DNA of 64,000 nt from Petaurus breviceps papuanus. Taxonomy: Eukaryota; Chordata; Mammalia; Diprotodontia; Petauridae. Both the position numbers and the translations under genes were made by a program. How positions within the stretch are numbered: the first letter of the stretch is position 1; each line of letters begins with the position of its first letter. The stretch covers positions 22,304,299 to 22,368,298 of the forward strand of contig JAMXIF010000048.1 of assembly GCA_028583685.1 (NCBI GenBank), in the 5' to 3' direction. Shown here piece after piece: positions 1 to 10,905 of the stretch. The notes beneath the pieces were generated by a model. It saw only the letters and a program-made list of their open reading frames with translations, was not told the DNA's origin and searched no databases.

Positions 1-841
1 GCCCAGAATGTGTGGAAAGGACTACTTTGAGACAAGGGTGAAAAGGTAGGATAACATTAGGTTATGAAGACCCTTAAATACCAGGTAGAAGACTCTTTAC
101 TTGGTAGGCAATAAGCAGCTCCTGGAGATTTTTAAGCAGGGCAGGGACATGCCCATATCTAGGTAGGGGAAAAATTATTCTTCTAGCAGCATGATGGCTA
201 GATTAGAAGAGAGAGAGTCAAGGCAAAAAGACCTGAAAGAAGGTTATTGCAATAATCCATGAAGGGCAGAATCGGGATTGGTTATAGTGGGAATAGGGAG
301 AAGGGCTTGGATTGGAGAGATTCCAAATTCAGAGACGTTTCAACAGAACTAGCTGGATGGATATGAGAGGTGAGGGAGAGAACAATTCAGAGTTACAAAT
401 GTGGGGACTGGCCACAAACATGGGCTGAATGGAGGTGCCACAGCTAGAAACAATGAAGTTGGAAGAAAGATGATTTAGGGGAGAAGATAAAGAGCTTGGA
501 TTTTTAGACATGTTGACATTATGTTGCTGGTGTGACATCTAGGTGGAGCTGTCCTGTAGGCAGAACTGGAGATACAGATTGTGGAGTCATCTGCCTAGAG
601 GCTGTAGCTGAGGCTATGGGATTGAGATTGCCAAGTATGAGAGCACAGAGAAGATCAAAGGCCAACAATTAAGGAACAACCATATTATGGGATTGGGAGG
701 AGCATCAGAGGACAACAAAATGGGGAAAGAAGGACTAGTCAGTGAGGAGAACCAGGAGAATGCAAAGGCTTCGAGGCCAAGAAAGAAGAGAGTATATAGT
801 AGAATGGGGTGGTCTACAGCATAAAAAGCTACAGAGAGGTC
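1..841 (-). mobile_element. L2-type LINE fragment (reverse transcriptase region), runs off left edge
   Basis: Read on the minus strand, 841 to about 500 resembles the L2 RT: a decayed form of DLSAAFDT.DH near 841-800 and ADDSTICISS near 560-590, the YADD box of the family. Codons are heavily decayed. The same copy appears to continue at 1063-1194, 1375-1431 and 4432-4690 between later insertions. Confidence 0.8.
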
Positions 842-847
842 AATAAT

Positions 848-1062
848 TGCTTATATTTATATAATGTTTTAAGGTTTGCAAAGTGCTTCACAATGATCTC
901 ATTTGATCCTTGTAACCCTGCGAGGCAGGGGCTCTTATTATCCCCATTTTACAGACGAGGCTGAGAGAGGTTAAATGACTTTCACCCAGCCGTTGTCTAC
1001 ATTTGGAACTGAATTCAGGTCTTCCTGACTCCAGGTCCAGGATTCTACTGCCTGTGCCCCCT
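848..1062 (-). mobile_element. MIR SINE, reverse orientation, inside the L2
   Basis: Shows the reversed MIR signature: catttgatcc.tgtaaccctg, then ccccattttacagacgaggc, ending in tcttcctgactccaggtc. L2 sequence of the same orientation flanks both sides. Confidence 0.85.
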
Positions 1063-1194
1063 AGGAGCACAGGAACTAAAAGGAGCCATTGCATTTGGAA
1101 GTTGTTTGGAAGTAGTTTGAATAATAGTGGAGGCTAAAGCTGGACTGCAAGAGGTTAAGGAGAAAGTATGCAGTGAGGAGGTAGAGGCATTATT
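1063..1194 (-). mobile_element. L2-type LINE, continuation
   Basis: gagccattgcatttggaa... and aggttaaggagaaagtatg match the next-upstream part of the L2 RT in reverse orientation. A further short piece follows the SINE at about 1375-1431. Confidence 0.6.
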
Positions 1195-1208
1195 AGAAAT
1201 ATTTCCCC

Positions 1209-1360
1209 TGGGGCGGCTAAGTGGCACAGTGAATAGAGCACCAGCCTTGGAGTCAGGAGAACCTGGGTTCAATTCCTGCCTCAGATACTTAACACAAAAA
1301 CTAGCCATGTGACTTTAGGCAAGTTGCTTAACCCCAATTGCTCTCCAAAAAGCAAAAAAA
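1209..1360 (+). mobile_element. WSINE1/MAR1-like tRNA-derived SINE with 14-bp target duplication
   Basis: Starts ggggcggctaagtggcacag, carries a B-box-like gttcaattc, the block cttaaccccaattgct and an A-rich end. The perfect target duplication agaaatatttcccc occurs at 1195-1208 and 1361-1374, so boundaries are reliable. It is inserted in the old L2. Confidence 0.93.
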
Positions 1361-1431
1361 AGAAATATTTCCCCCCAGAAGTTTAGCAGTGAAAGGGAGG
1401 AAAGATGGGATGGTTAGATGGAATGGGAATC

Positions 1432-2184
1432 ACATGATCCAAGAATTTAGAGTAGGAAGGGACCTCAATGGTCATCTAGTCTACCCATACTCCACAGGAA
1501 CACCCACTAAAAACTACATAGCAAGTGGCCATTCAGACTCTGCTTGAGGACCTCCAGTGAGAGGGGAAACCTACCATCTCCCACAGCAGACCATTCCATT
1601 TTTAGATAGCTCTGATTATTATGGCATTTTTTCCTGACATCAAGCATAGACTTGCTGCTCTCTAACTCCTACCCATTGCTTCTGGCTCTGCCCTCCGGAG
1701 TCAAACAGAATAATCCCTCTTCCACATGACAGTCCTTCAAATACTTGAACATACTTATCATGTTCCCCCTTCTATTTCTTCCTACCCCTCCTCCCCATGG
1801 TGTTCTTTTCTCTAGGTTAAACATACCTCATTCCTTAACTGATCTTGGTATGACATGGAGCTAAGGCTTTTCACCTTTTTGGTGGTCCTTCCCTAAGGCA
1901 CAATCTCTAGTTTACCAATATTTTCCTTAACCTGTGATGCCCCGAACCAAACCCAATATTCCAGAGAGTCTGCCCAGGCATCTGCCTAAAGAAGGAATAT
2001 CACATCCTTGTTACTAGAAGCTATACCCTTTAATGCAAATCAAGATCACACTAGATTTTTTGGTTGCTACAATGTACTGACATTTCATAATGTGTTCATA
2101 GTCCCCCCCAAATTACTAGGCCTTTTCCAGAAAAAAACTGTTGTATAACTGCCTCCTCTCATCCTGTACTTATAGAGTTTATTA
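1432..2184 (-). mobile_element. CR1/L3 LINE 3' end, reverse orientation
   Basis: Contains the reversed CR1/L3 3' hallmarks in order: gaagggacctcaatggtcat, cctctgcttgaggacctcc-like, tgccctccggagtcaaacag, ccttcaaatacttga, then ccgaaccaaacccaatattcc and catcctgtacttatagag. Confidence 0.85.
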
Positions 2185-3177
2185 AAAATTTTTACAAGCA
2201 TTTATTATCCCTCTTCCATTGCTTTCTAAGTAAATAAAAAATAATAAACCCCCCTGACAAAAGCCTCTCATAATAAACATGCACAGTCCAGCAAAACAAA
2301 TTTTCACATTGGCCATGTCTAAAAATGCATATTATGTTCTTCATTTAAGTCCATTACCCTTGGTCAGGAGGTGGGTGGGTTTCATCTCCAGTCCCCTGAA
2401 CTCATTGTTTAATCATTGTGGTGATGAGAATTTTAAAGTCTTTAAAAGTCATCTTCTCAAGGGGTGGCTAGGTGGTACAGTAAATAGAACACCGGCCTTG
2501 GAATCAGGAGGACCTGAGTTCAAATCCGGCCTCAGACACCTAACACAAAAACTAGCTGTGTGACCTTGGGCAAGTCACTTAACCCCAATTTCCCTGCAAA
2601 AAAAAAAGTCATTTTCTCTAGAAAGTTGTAATTGTATAAATAACTTTCTTAGTTTTGGCCATTTCACTCTGCATCAGTTCATAGAAGTCTTTCTGGTTGC
2701 CTCTGGAACTGTCCATTTTGTGATTTCTTATAGTACAATAATATTCCATGATATTCATCTACAATGTTTTGCCATTCCCTAGTAGATTAGTGCCCTCTAA
2801 CTTCCAGTTTTGTGCTACTATGAAAAGAGCTGCTATCAATATTTTTTTGTACATATAGGTTCTTTTCTACTTTCTTGGAGTATAGGCCTAGTACTAGTAT
2901 AGCTGGGTCAAAGGGTATTTAGGGTTTAGTAACTTTTCGGCTATACTTCCAAATTGCTTTCCAGATTGATTGGACCAATTCATAACTCCCCCAATACTGC
3001 CTTAGTGTGCCTATTTTCCTATATCCCCTTCATCATTTGTCAGTTTTCCTTTTTTGGCATCTTTGTCAATCACAAAGAAACTTAAATGTGTATTTCTCTA
3101 AATTTAGTGATTTGGAACATTTTCCCCCAGACAGTTATTGATAGCTTGGATTTCTTCCTTTGAAAATTGCCTCTTTG
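2185..3177 (-). mobile_element. L1 LINE 3' portion, reverse orientation
   Basis: In reverse complement it corresponds to the end of L1 ORF2 and following sequence: ttcactctgcatcagttcat, agtacaataatattccat, tagctgggtcaaagggtat and ccaaattgctttccagattg are the L1 3' signature of marsupials. It resumes at 3876-4040 after a later insertion. Confidence 0.85.
2459..2603 (+). mobile_element. WSINE1/MAR1-like SINE inserted in L1
   Basis: ggggtggctaggtggtacag to a poly-A end, with a B-box-like gttcaaatc. Target duplication aaaagtcatcttctc (2444-2458) and aaaagtcattttctc (2604-2618) with one mismatch. Confidence 0.93.
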
Positions 3178-3875
3178 AGGTAAGAGAAAACTGTTACAAT
3201 GGAGGGGAAGAGCAGTAAGGTGAAAGGGAATGGGACAACCTCATTGTCACTGAATTTGGCTTAAGGAGGGAATAACATACACACTCAATTGGGTAGCTTA
3301 CCCTAGAGGAAAATAGGGGGGTAGGGGATAAGAGGGGGAATGATAGAAGGGAGGGCAGATTGGGGGAGAGGTAGTTAGAAGCAAGCATTTTTGAAAAAGG
3401 ATAGGGTCAAAGGAGAAAATAGAATAAGTGTGGGGTGGGATAGGATGGAGGGAAATAGTCTTTCACAATATTACTACTATGGAAATGATTTAGGTAACTA
3501 CACATATACAACCTATATTGAATTGCTTATCTCCCCAGTGGGTGTGGGTGAGGAAGAAAGGAGAGAAAAAATCTAGAACTCAAAGTTTTAAAAACAAATG
3601 TTTTAAAAATTTGTTTTTACATGCAACTGGGAAATAAGATATACAGGTCCTGGTATATAGAAACACATCTTGCCTTACTAGAAAGTTAGGGGAGTGATGG
3701 GGGAGGATATAAGAGAGAACAGATTGGGGGAAGGGGCATTCAGTAGGCTTCCTATTTTGGGGTGGGGTAGGGGAAAGACGGGGAGAAAAAATTGTAACTC
3801 AAAATCTTGTGGAAATTAAATGTTGAAAATTAAAAATAAATTAAAAAAAAGAATTGAGAAAAAAAGAAAAAAATA
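3178..3875 (+). mobile_element. 5'-truncated L1 3' end insertion (698 bp) with 16-bp target duplication
   Basis: A purine-rich 3' UTR (gagggcagattgggggagagg; later gaacagattgggggaagggg) ends in an A-rich tail at about 3800-3875. Flanking gaaaattgcctctttg (3162-3177) and gaaaactgcttctttg (3876-3891) form a target duplication with two mismatches. The host is the reverse-oriented L1 around it. The same two-part 3' end is found reversed at 57040-58065. Confidence 0.88.
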
Positions 3876-4040
3876 GAAAACTGCTTCTTTGTATTTTTTT
3901 ATTATTTCTCTAGTGAGAAATCACTGCTCTTAATCTTATAAATTTAAATCAATTCCTTCTGTATCTTGATATGAGACTTTAATCAGAGAAACTTGCTGTC
4001 AAGGTGATTTTTTGAAGCAAGTGTAAGACTTGATATTTAT
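3876..4040 (-). mobile_element. L1 LINE 3' portion, continuation
   Basis: Resumes the reverse L1 interrupted at 3177: tcttataaatttaaatcaattcc and gagactttaatcagagaaac match the sequence expected next. A weak reversed CR1-like piece (tgtgtcatctgaaaattcag) follows at 4065-4137. Confidence 0.75.
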
Positions 4041-4137
4041 TTCATTTTCTTTTTTTAGCTGAATGCTCTTGCCAGTCTATTAGCTATTCTATTCAGATAT
4101 GTGTCATCTGAAAATTCAGTGAGAATGCCATCTATAA

Positions 4138-4431
4138 GGGGCGGCCAGGCGGCTCAGCAGTAAGGGCACTGGCCCCAGAGTCGGAATGACCTGGGGATCG
4201 AATCCGGGCTCAGATACTTAGCACCACCCAGAAACACCTGGCCGTATAACCTTGAGCAAGTTACTTAACCCCAATTGCTTAGGGGTGGCCAGGCAGCTCA
4301 GCGAGTAAGAGCACCGGCTTCAGTGTTGGGATGACCTGGATCGAATCCCGGGCTCAGACACTCAGCACCACACCCAGAAATAACTGGCCGTGTAACCTTG
4401 AGCAAGTTACTTAACCCCGATTGCTTAAGAA
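4138..4431 (+). mobile_element. Dimeric tRNA-derived SINE (two head-to-tail units)
   Basis: Unit 1 (4138-4281) runs ggggcggccaggcggctcag to ccccaattgctta with no poly-A. Unit 2 (4282-4431) starts at once with ggggtggccaggcagctcag and ends attgcttaagaaataaaaag. Each unit has a B-box-like gatcgaatcc. Unit 1 carries cacccagaaacacctggccg, unit 2 acacccagaaataactggcc. The same two units with the same junction occur reversed at 33156-33468. Confidence 0.9.
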
Positions 4432-4690
4432 ATAAAAAGAAGTGTGAGAAAATGAGGATGATAATGGAGCAAGGTCTTGGGGGAAATAGGATGAAGGCTG
4501 CAGGTAAAGGGATTAATTACGATCAGTAGTAGGGGAATTATCTACCTCTGAGCCTAGAAGGAATGAGGAAAAGAAGGGATGATGGTTTGAGAAATGGTGG
4601 GGAAGAGCCAAGGGATTCCATGGCACATGGCCTCTGTGTTTTTTCATGAAGTAGGAGGCTCAGTCATTTGATATATGGGTGTGTGAGGGG
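4432..4690 (-). mobile_element. L2-type LINE, upstream portion
   Basis: Degenerate match in reverse to the L2 coding region upstream of the RT (catggcacatggcctctgtg, ttttcatgaagtaggaggc). Orientation and order agree with it being the same copy as 1-841. Confidence 0.5.
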
Positions 4691-5769
4691 AAGCAGCATG
4701 TACCTAGTGCTATGCTCAGAGGGCACAGAGAAGAACATTGGGTGGGCCATGCCTCATCCCAGCATTATTTTCATTTGTCTATTTCTTAAATTTATTCTGT
4801 TAAAAATTTACTGGATTATATATTATTTCTCATAAACAACTCTGGTCAACCTTGTCCTTGTGTTTCCAGATGACTCTCTGTTTGTGGTATGAAGATGTAT
4901 TAGGAGCTGCATGGGAAAGAGGTACTTGGGGAGAGTTTTGCTCTCTAACTTGTAGGCAGAAGAATAAGCCATTTCATAACTACCTTTCTAAGTGCACTAT
5001 GAATTTGGGGATAAATCTACCTCATAGATACAAGTCCAGACTATGTTTCTTATTCTATATCATTCTTGCCAATGTCTTTATATAATCTTCCATAGAAGCC
5101 TCCATTCTGGAGGCTTTCCTCTGGTTCACTTCATATCTCAGAAGAACCAATGCTCTACCTAAGCTATCTTTTATTTCTCATTTTCATTAAACAATTGGCC
5201 CAACTTCTTTTCCAGGAATACTCATCCTTGATGATTTCCTTTTGAAGTTATATACCTGTCCTACAAGTGAGAATCAACAGGAAAGCAACTGAGTCTTAGG
5301 GAAAGAGGCTCCTGGATGAAAGAGACAATGGTCTGAGTTAACATCTTAGAAAATAGCCTGGGTTTTGTTGGGTCTGGCCAATGAGGTCTAGAATACTAAG
5401 TATGGAGGGGGTGAGGCAGGAGGTGAGAAACAGAGCTCAAGACCTCACTTCTAAAGCCAAAGGTATATATTAGGATAAAAGGTGGTGGTTAATTCTCCTG
5501 AGGCCCCCCTGCCTTACTCAACATTCTTTTATGGCTACAGTGAGCCAGCCTCTCCCCTTCCCTTACTCTGCCATGTTGGCATTGTCTGGGACAAACACAT
5601 ATCAATTGTCATGGGCAAGTTTTCGTTGGTAACATGCTTCGGCCTGCTTCCACCCACCATGTGTCCTCCCATTATCCTTTGGGCTTTCATTTTTGTTCAT
5701 TGGCACTTCAGGATTTGAAGCCCTGCATCAGTACTGGAAAATACTGCTCAGGTACTAATGGTGTTAGAC

Positions 5770-6300
5770 TTGTGCTTATCTCTCTCGTCAGCCCTTCTGA
5801 TAGCTAAAACCTGTCTCTGCAATTTCTACCCATTGTTCTCATTTCTGTCCAAGACTCTCTTTCCCTCATGACAGCCTTTCATAATACTTAAAGACAATCT
5901 GTGTCTTCCAAACTCTCCTCCTTAACTCTTCTTTCCTCCAGGTGAAACATCCCTAGTCCCTTTACCTGATCCTGGTATGGCCTGGAATCCATCACATTAT
6001 TGTGATGTCTTACCTCTGGATATTTTCCAGATACAACAGGATCATAGACTTAGAACAGAAAGGGGTCCTAGAGTTCACTGAATTCAGTCCCATCATTTTA
6101 CAGATGAAGAAACTGAGGCCCAGTGAGGTCCTCTGACTCCAGAGCCAGCATTCTTGTCACTGCACCACATTGCCAGGGTCATTCCTAAAATGTAGCATCC
6201 AGAACCGAACTCATATTGCCCTGTGTGTGTTCTGACCACAGCAGAGGCAAGTATGACTCTCAGACTTTGTGAGTGTAAATACTCTGCCTCTGTTATGAGC
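5770..6300 (-). mobile_element. CR1/L3 LINE 3' end, reverse
   Basis: ctgcaatttctacccattgt, tcatgacagcctttcataatac, ggtgaaacatccctagtccc and cagaaccgaactcatattgcc are the reversed CR1/L3 3' blocks in the right order. A MIR at 6040-6172 splits it. Confidence 0.85.
6040..6172 (-). mobile_element. MIR-type SINE fragment inside CR1/L3
   Basis: Reversed MIR core: cattttacagatgaagaaactgag, then ctctgactccagagccagc and ctgcaccacattgcc. Confidence 0.75.
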
Positions 6301-6804
6301 TTGAGGAAACAGGGATCACCAGGAGTAATATACTGGTCTTGGGAAAGATTTCCATTTGCAGAACCTTCTGTTGTTAGTGGAATGGAGGCTTGCTTGGGCC
6401 AAGTTCTCCCCTGAAGCTTCCTCCTGTGCCTGTTACCAGCTGTGAGTTGGACCTAAGCTGCAAAGGTTTCAGGGCTTGTCTTGGGAGGTTTCTGCTCTGG
6501 GAGCTTTGTGCATTTTTGCCCCAGGCAGGAGAAACAATAAAAACCAGGCTGGCACAATGGAACTGGGCTCACCAGAGAAGGGCAGGTGGTCTTTGGAGTC
6601 TGCCTCCCTTAGAGCGATGATTCATTCCCTCTAGAGTAATCCAAGACACTCTGGGATACGCTCCTGCCAACAGATCTGGGGATGCCAATTAAGCCTTCAT
6701 CCAAAAGAGATGGAATTTCTTGTTTTCATCTCCCCTTCCCTTGAACAATCTTGGAAATCCTTCCCTCCATTTCTCCCCTGTTTACTTCCTAGAAACCTGG
6801 CTTC

Positions 6805-6890
6805 TGGAAGGTTACATAGGTAGCAAATGCCAGAGACAGGAAGCTCTTTGACTTCAGAACCTGTTCTCTTTCCACTGTATCAAACATCTC
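6805..6890 (-). mobile_element. MIR fragment
   Basis: gttacataggtagcaaatgcc and acaggaagctctttgacttc followed by ctctttccactgtatca match the reversed MIR 5' half. Confidence 0.6.
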
Positions 6891-7160
6891 CATTTACTTC
6901 CCAGGAACCCTCATCTCTGGTTCCAAGTGCTGACCCCTGGGGGGAATACAGTCATACAGACAGGCCCTTGGCTGAGTTTTTGAAGTCCTGAAAATGGCTT
7001 TCAAGAGATTTTGCACCGTTCTTCAGTCTTGAGAGCTATTCCATAGGTATACTGCACGCTCATCGGTTGTTGCATGCTGTTCCTAAAAGCAGGCCAAGGA
7101 GACAGGAAGGTCCCTGCTGGTGGGACTGAAGGAAGGTCAGGGTGTTCAACCCACACTCAC

Positions 7161-7212
7161 CTTTCCAGCCCTGAAGACAGCTCTTCACTAAACTCTGAGC
7201 TTTCACTACTGC
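7161..7212 (-). CDS. RALGPS1: RALGPS1 52-bp micro-exon (Ser/Glu-rich)
   Basis: A short exon found by matching expected RALGPS1 residues; it is too small to stand out as an open frame. On the minus strand the acceptor ttttctag precedes base 7212 and the donor GGAAAG/gtgagtg follows 7161. The first two bases (GC) complete the Gly codon opened by the 167-bp exon. Then 16 codons read SSESSEFSEELSSGLE, leaving AG for the next exon. Human RALGPS1, as remembered, has SSESSEFSEEMSSGLES at this place, directly after TNGLSLG. Codon phases join the two exons exactly, which is strong internal evidence. The next exon, expected to lead towards the PH domain, was not found between 1 and 7160. Confidence 0.94.
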
Positions 7213-8689
7213 CTAGAAAAGGAACATAGGTAAATGAACATTTCATATCACAGCTGGTGATAATGCTCTGGGCCCTGGGGATTAGGCGCTCCAGGCAGGG
7301 TAGGAGAAGCTTCAGAGTTCTAGATCCATCCTGTTAAATTCTAGAGAAGTAGTTTAGAAGTCACATACTTTTGGGGGGACTGACAATAAGGGTGAGAATG
7401 AGGAATGGCGGTTTGATTGCTTTTTCTGTTTTCTTCTGTTGTCCTTCCCTTAAAACTTTCCTCTGTTCCAGGAAGGCCTGGGTATTCTCATTTCTCCCTT
7501 TAGTATTTCCAATATTGGGGACACTAGATTTGTCCAGAGATCTGCCAGTGGTAAGCAGTAATATACAGTTATCTCCTTCGTCTTGGAATTCATCTACCCA
7601 TTAGCATGGGCTGGGGACACGTATGAGTTTAAATTCCCTGATTTAATTCCTCAGAGGGTTGGGTATGAGGAACCTTGGGATTGCCACAATCAAGGATGCA
7701 GGACATTTTAGTTATGGGAACACAAGGTGGTAACTACTGGCAATAATTTTGCTGAGAATACTAAACTTTCTTTTACCTTAAGGTTGTCTATAGGAAACAT
7801 ATAAAGGTGGAGAATATCTCAGATCTCTGTGAACGTATTTAATAAACTATCCCTCATACTGTGGTTGCAGAAGTGATTTTATTGGAAAGAGGGAGAGGCC
7901 ACTTCATGTTAAAGTAGGGTAGCTCTGGGGATTCTGTTTTCCTAAGAGAGCTTTTCTGTGTGTGTCCCTGAGAAAAGGCCTGGGCATTAGACTATGCATT
8001 AGGTTGCCTGAGGTCTTAAGCAAAAGGTTGGAAAATGATGACTTTGCGTCACCAACAGTTGTGTTCTTGACAACACTATCTGAGCCCGTCCCTGTTCTCT
8101 TAAACAAACCTTAGTCAGAGGATGTAGGAGCTTAATACCTCTGGTGAAGAGCCTCACCTGCATTGGCAAGGAAGGAGTCAGGGTTTAAATACATCTGCAT
8201 TCCTTGATAATGTTATATTTGCTCACCCTGATCTAACCTGGATGTTATTTAAAATCTTAGGTTGTAGCAGCCACTGAGTGAGATCACTAAGTTAAGGCAA
8301 TAGGGATGGAGGAAACAGCACAAGGTGGATGGGACCATGTAGCCATGTCCTCTGCCCTTGCAGTGGTAAATCTTCTGGGTAGAGGGCACTGTGACAGTGC
8401 CTGGCCTGGAGCTCAATCCAAAAACTGATCACTTCTTTTTCAGCTAGCTGCCATTGCCTTTAATGAGGAGGCCCCTCCTCACATCTGGCTGTGCCTTGTC
8501 TAGGACTCCACCAAAGCTAACAACGTGGAGGACTGCAGGGAGGGCATTTGGACGTGATTCTTAGGGCAGACTGATGAAGAAGGTGTCTGCAGGAAGGACT
8601 GCAAGGTACTCTTATTTGGCTCACAGTTCTTGCCTCCCCTCTCATTCTGTAGGACTGCTGCGGTTCCTGGGCAGGCCAAAGCTTAGGTT

Positions 8690-8872
8690 AGGGAGAGGGA
8701 GGCATGAAATATCAGAAGAGGAAAAGAAGAGGAGGGGAGAGAATAATGAGGAGGGAGGGAAGGAGAGAGGGAGAGAAAGAGGGAGGAAGAAAGAAACAGA
8801 GAGACAGAGGGAAGGGAAAAGGAGAGAGAAAAAGAGGAAAGTCAGAGGGAGAGAGAGAGAAGCACAGAACAG
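8690..8872. repeat. Purine-rich (GA/GGA/GAAA) low-complexity tract
   Basis: About 180 bases almost entirely A and G, made of drifting gagg, gaaa and gaga units, in an otherwise repeat-poor intron. Long open frames on both strands here are compositional artefacts. Confidence 0.9.
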
Positions 8873-9286
8873 GGATGGGAAGAGAGGTCCCCACAATGGC
8901 TCTTGGAGGAATAGCTCCTTATTTAGACCCCAAGGAATCAGAGCCAAACTAAAATATCATGGGAATTTTCTCTTTAGGGAGTGATGGTACAGCAGCCTAG
9001 AAAAGCATTGTATATAAGAGGATATTTTATTTTTACATTGAAAACCACTTAAAAGACCTTCAGAAAAAGGGATAGGGAAAACAATGTAGTTAACATATTG
9101 GCCTCCATATAGTCTTTTTCTCTAGGATTACCCTTTCTGGACATTTAATAGCAAGTCTAGGCCTTTGACTTAACTTAGAAAGTTCTTTTTTGGGGAGAAT
9201 CTTGTTTGTTTCCAATTCAGATTCTACTGAATTATTTAGAACTTGCTTACTGCAAGCATCCTCCCAGGGTCTTCTGTATGAGCATC

Positions 9287-9308
9287 ACCCCCCCCCCCCG
9301 CCCCACCC
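9287..9308. repeat. C homopolymer run with one interruption
   Basis: A run of C broken by a single G, followed by ccccacccc. Confidence 0.85.
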
Positions 9309-10789
9309 CATTCCCTGCCTCTGCTTGGAATTTCTGAAACCCAAGACTAGGCTTTGAATATTCTCTATTTTAATGATTCCAACGTGGCCATGGTCAATCA
9401 ACAGCACCCAAAGGTCGGGGCAGACAAGAGGAAACCATGGCCTCTCAATCCCATTCCTCTTCACACTCCCTTTGAGTAGATTGGTGGGGAGGGGATGCTC
9501 CCACAAAATGTTTTCTGGTCTTTAAAAAAATCTTGTCCTTTGATGCCCAATGGCAGCATCATCAAATGATGTTGCCATCTTTTAGGTTGAGTTCTCAAAG
9601 GATTAGGCCAGCAGAGAACAATTTCTGATAGTTCCTACCAAGCTGGAAAAATATTTGAATATTAGCCAGTGAGAGACTGTGTCTGCCATCTGAGGACCAG
9701 ACCTAGTTGAACCTAGAAGGACTTATCAGAGGGTTTGGTCATGACAACTAATGAAAATAGTCCTCTGTGGCATGGTGGGTTGGGGTCTGTAGGAGATGAG
9801 GATGTAGCCACACTAAGGCAATTAAATCATAGATTGTAGAAGTATTGAAGTGAGCAAAAAAAGGATAACATTTTATATCAATTAATCGAACTTTCAAAAA
9901 ATGGTAACTCATTCTTGCTTGATTTAATACTATAATAGAGACTACTAAGAAGGGACCTTCTTGGCTTCTATTAGATTAAAGGGAGCCTCACTGTGACAAT
10001 ATGCAGCTCATAGAGCATATGTTATATTTTTGGGGATGATATTTTAGCTCCTATGTGCCATATTGTCTTTGTGAACAGGCTCTACACCTTAGAATGAATG
10101 ACAATGAGGGCTCCTGGGCCCTGCCAATGGGATCTGATGGATTTCTACAAAGAAGGTTTTAGGGCAACAAAATTATATGATGTGGCAACTTGGGGTGCTT
10201 ACATATCTTATCAGACCTTAGCTTCCCACTCTACCCTAGACAGTCTTCCCTCGGCTCTCAGTCCACGAGCTCCTGGGTCTGCTACCACCCAGATCCAAAC
10301 TGCCTGCCTAGAGGGGAGAAGTTATTCACTAGAGGGCTGGGTTACAGAGGGAGGGTAGAAGGCAGAAACAGACAGATAGACAAACAGGCGGGCACGTACA
10401 CAGATTATAGAAGCAGCAGGGACAAGGAAGGAGAAAAAAAAAACAGCTAAAAGATGGTCACTTGTTTAAAGCAAATGATGCTTCAGTTATGATCCATCTA
10501 ATTCACATTCCCTTGGCAGGCTCTGAATGGAAGGTTCTGTCATCAGAATCAAACCACCTCTGCCTGGGCATCTGGCCCCTGGCCTGAATCCGGAGCCCAC
10601 ACAGTCCTCACCCAGTTCTTAGGCCACAAGCTCCAGTCAGTTACTATCTAGACATCCTCTCCACTCTGCTCTCAGGCCTGATCCCCACTCTCTCAAATGC
10701 ATCTTCCTTTCCATCGGCACAACAGCCACCTTTTAGGAACAGGTTCAGAAAAAGGCCATTTGACTCGAAAAATCTTTCTCTAAACTGGA

Positions 10790-10905
10790 TCATCAGATTG
10801 TTAGATCTCTGAGGGTAGGGCCTGTTTTTGCCTTTCTTTGTGTCCCCAGTGTTTAGCATAATTCCTGGAATAAAGTAAGAGCTTAATTAATGCTTGTTGA
10901 CTTGA
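10790..10905 (+). mobile_element. L2 3' tail
   Basis: tctctgagggtagggcctgt, tttgtgtccccagtgtttag and taagagcttaattaatgcttgttga follow the L2 3' UTR consensus. Confidence 0.8.

Larger units (their letters stand above)
1..7160 (-). other. RALGPS1: RALGPS1 intron downstream of the 52-bp exon (partial)
   Basis: Intronic DNA running off the left edge. From 1 to about 4690 it is nearly all transposon sequence, nested in layers and listed separately. 4700-5770 is unique sequence in which I see no exon, RNA gene or repeat. 5770-6300 is a CR1/L3 end with a MIR inside it. 6300-6800 and 6890-7160 are unique. PH-domain codons (for example GPLRRKTLLKEG) were looked for on the minus strand and not seen. 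Confidence 0.8.

Noticed and set aside
1209-1360. tRNA-like head of SINEs as possible tRNA genes
   Set aside because: Only the B-box-like element is kept, no cloverleaf can be drawn, and the copies end in SINE bodies with target duplications.
3391-3576. Apparent protein similarity between frames at 3391-3576 (+) and 57384-57572 (-)
   Set aside because: Explained by two copies of the same L1 3' end in opposite orientation; not a conserved gene.
8574-8984. 136-codon plus-strand frame and matching minus-strand frames
   Set aside because: Arg/Glu/Lys- or Ser/Pro/Leu-rich peptides come from the purine tract at 8690-8872; no domain and no splice context.
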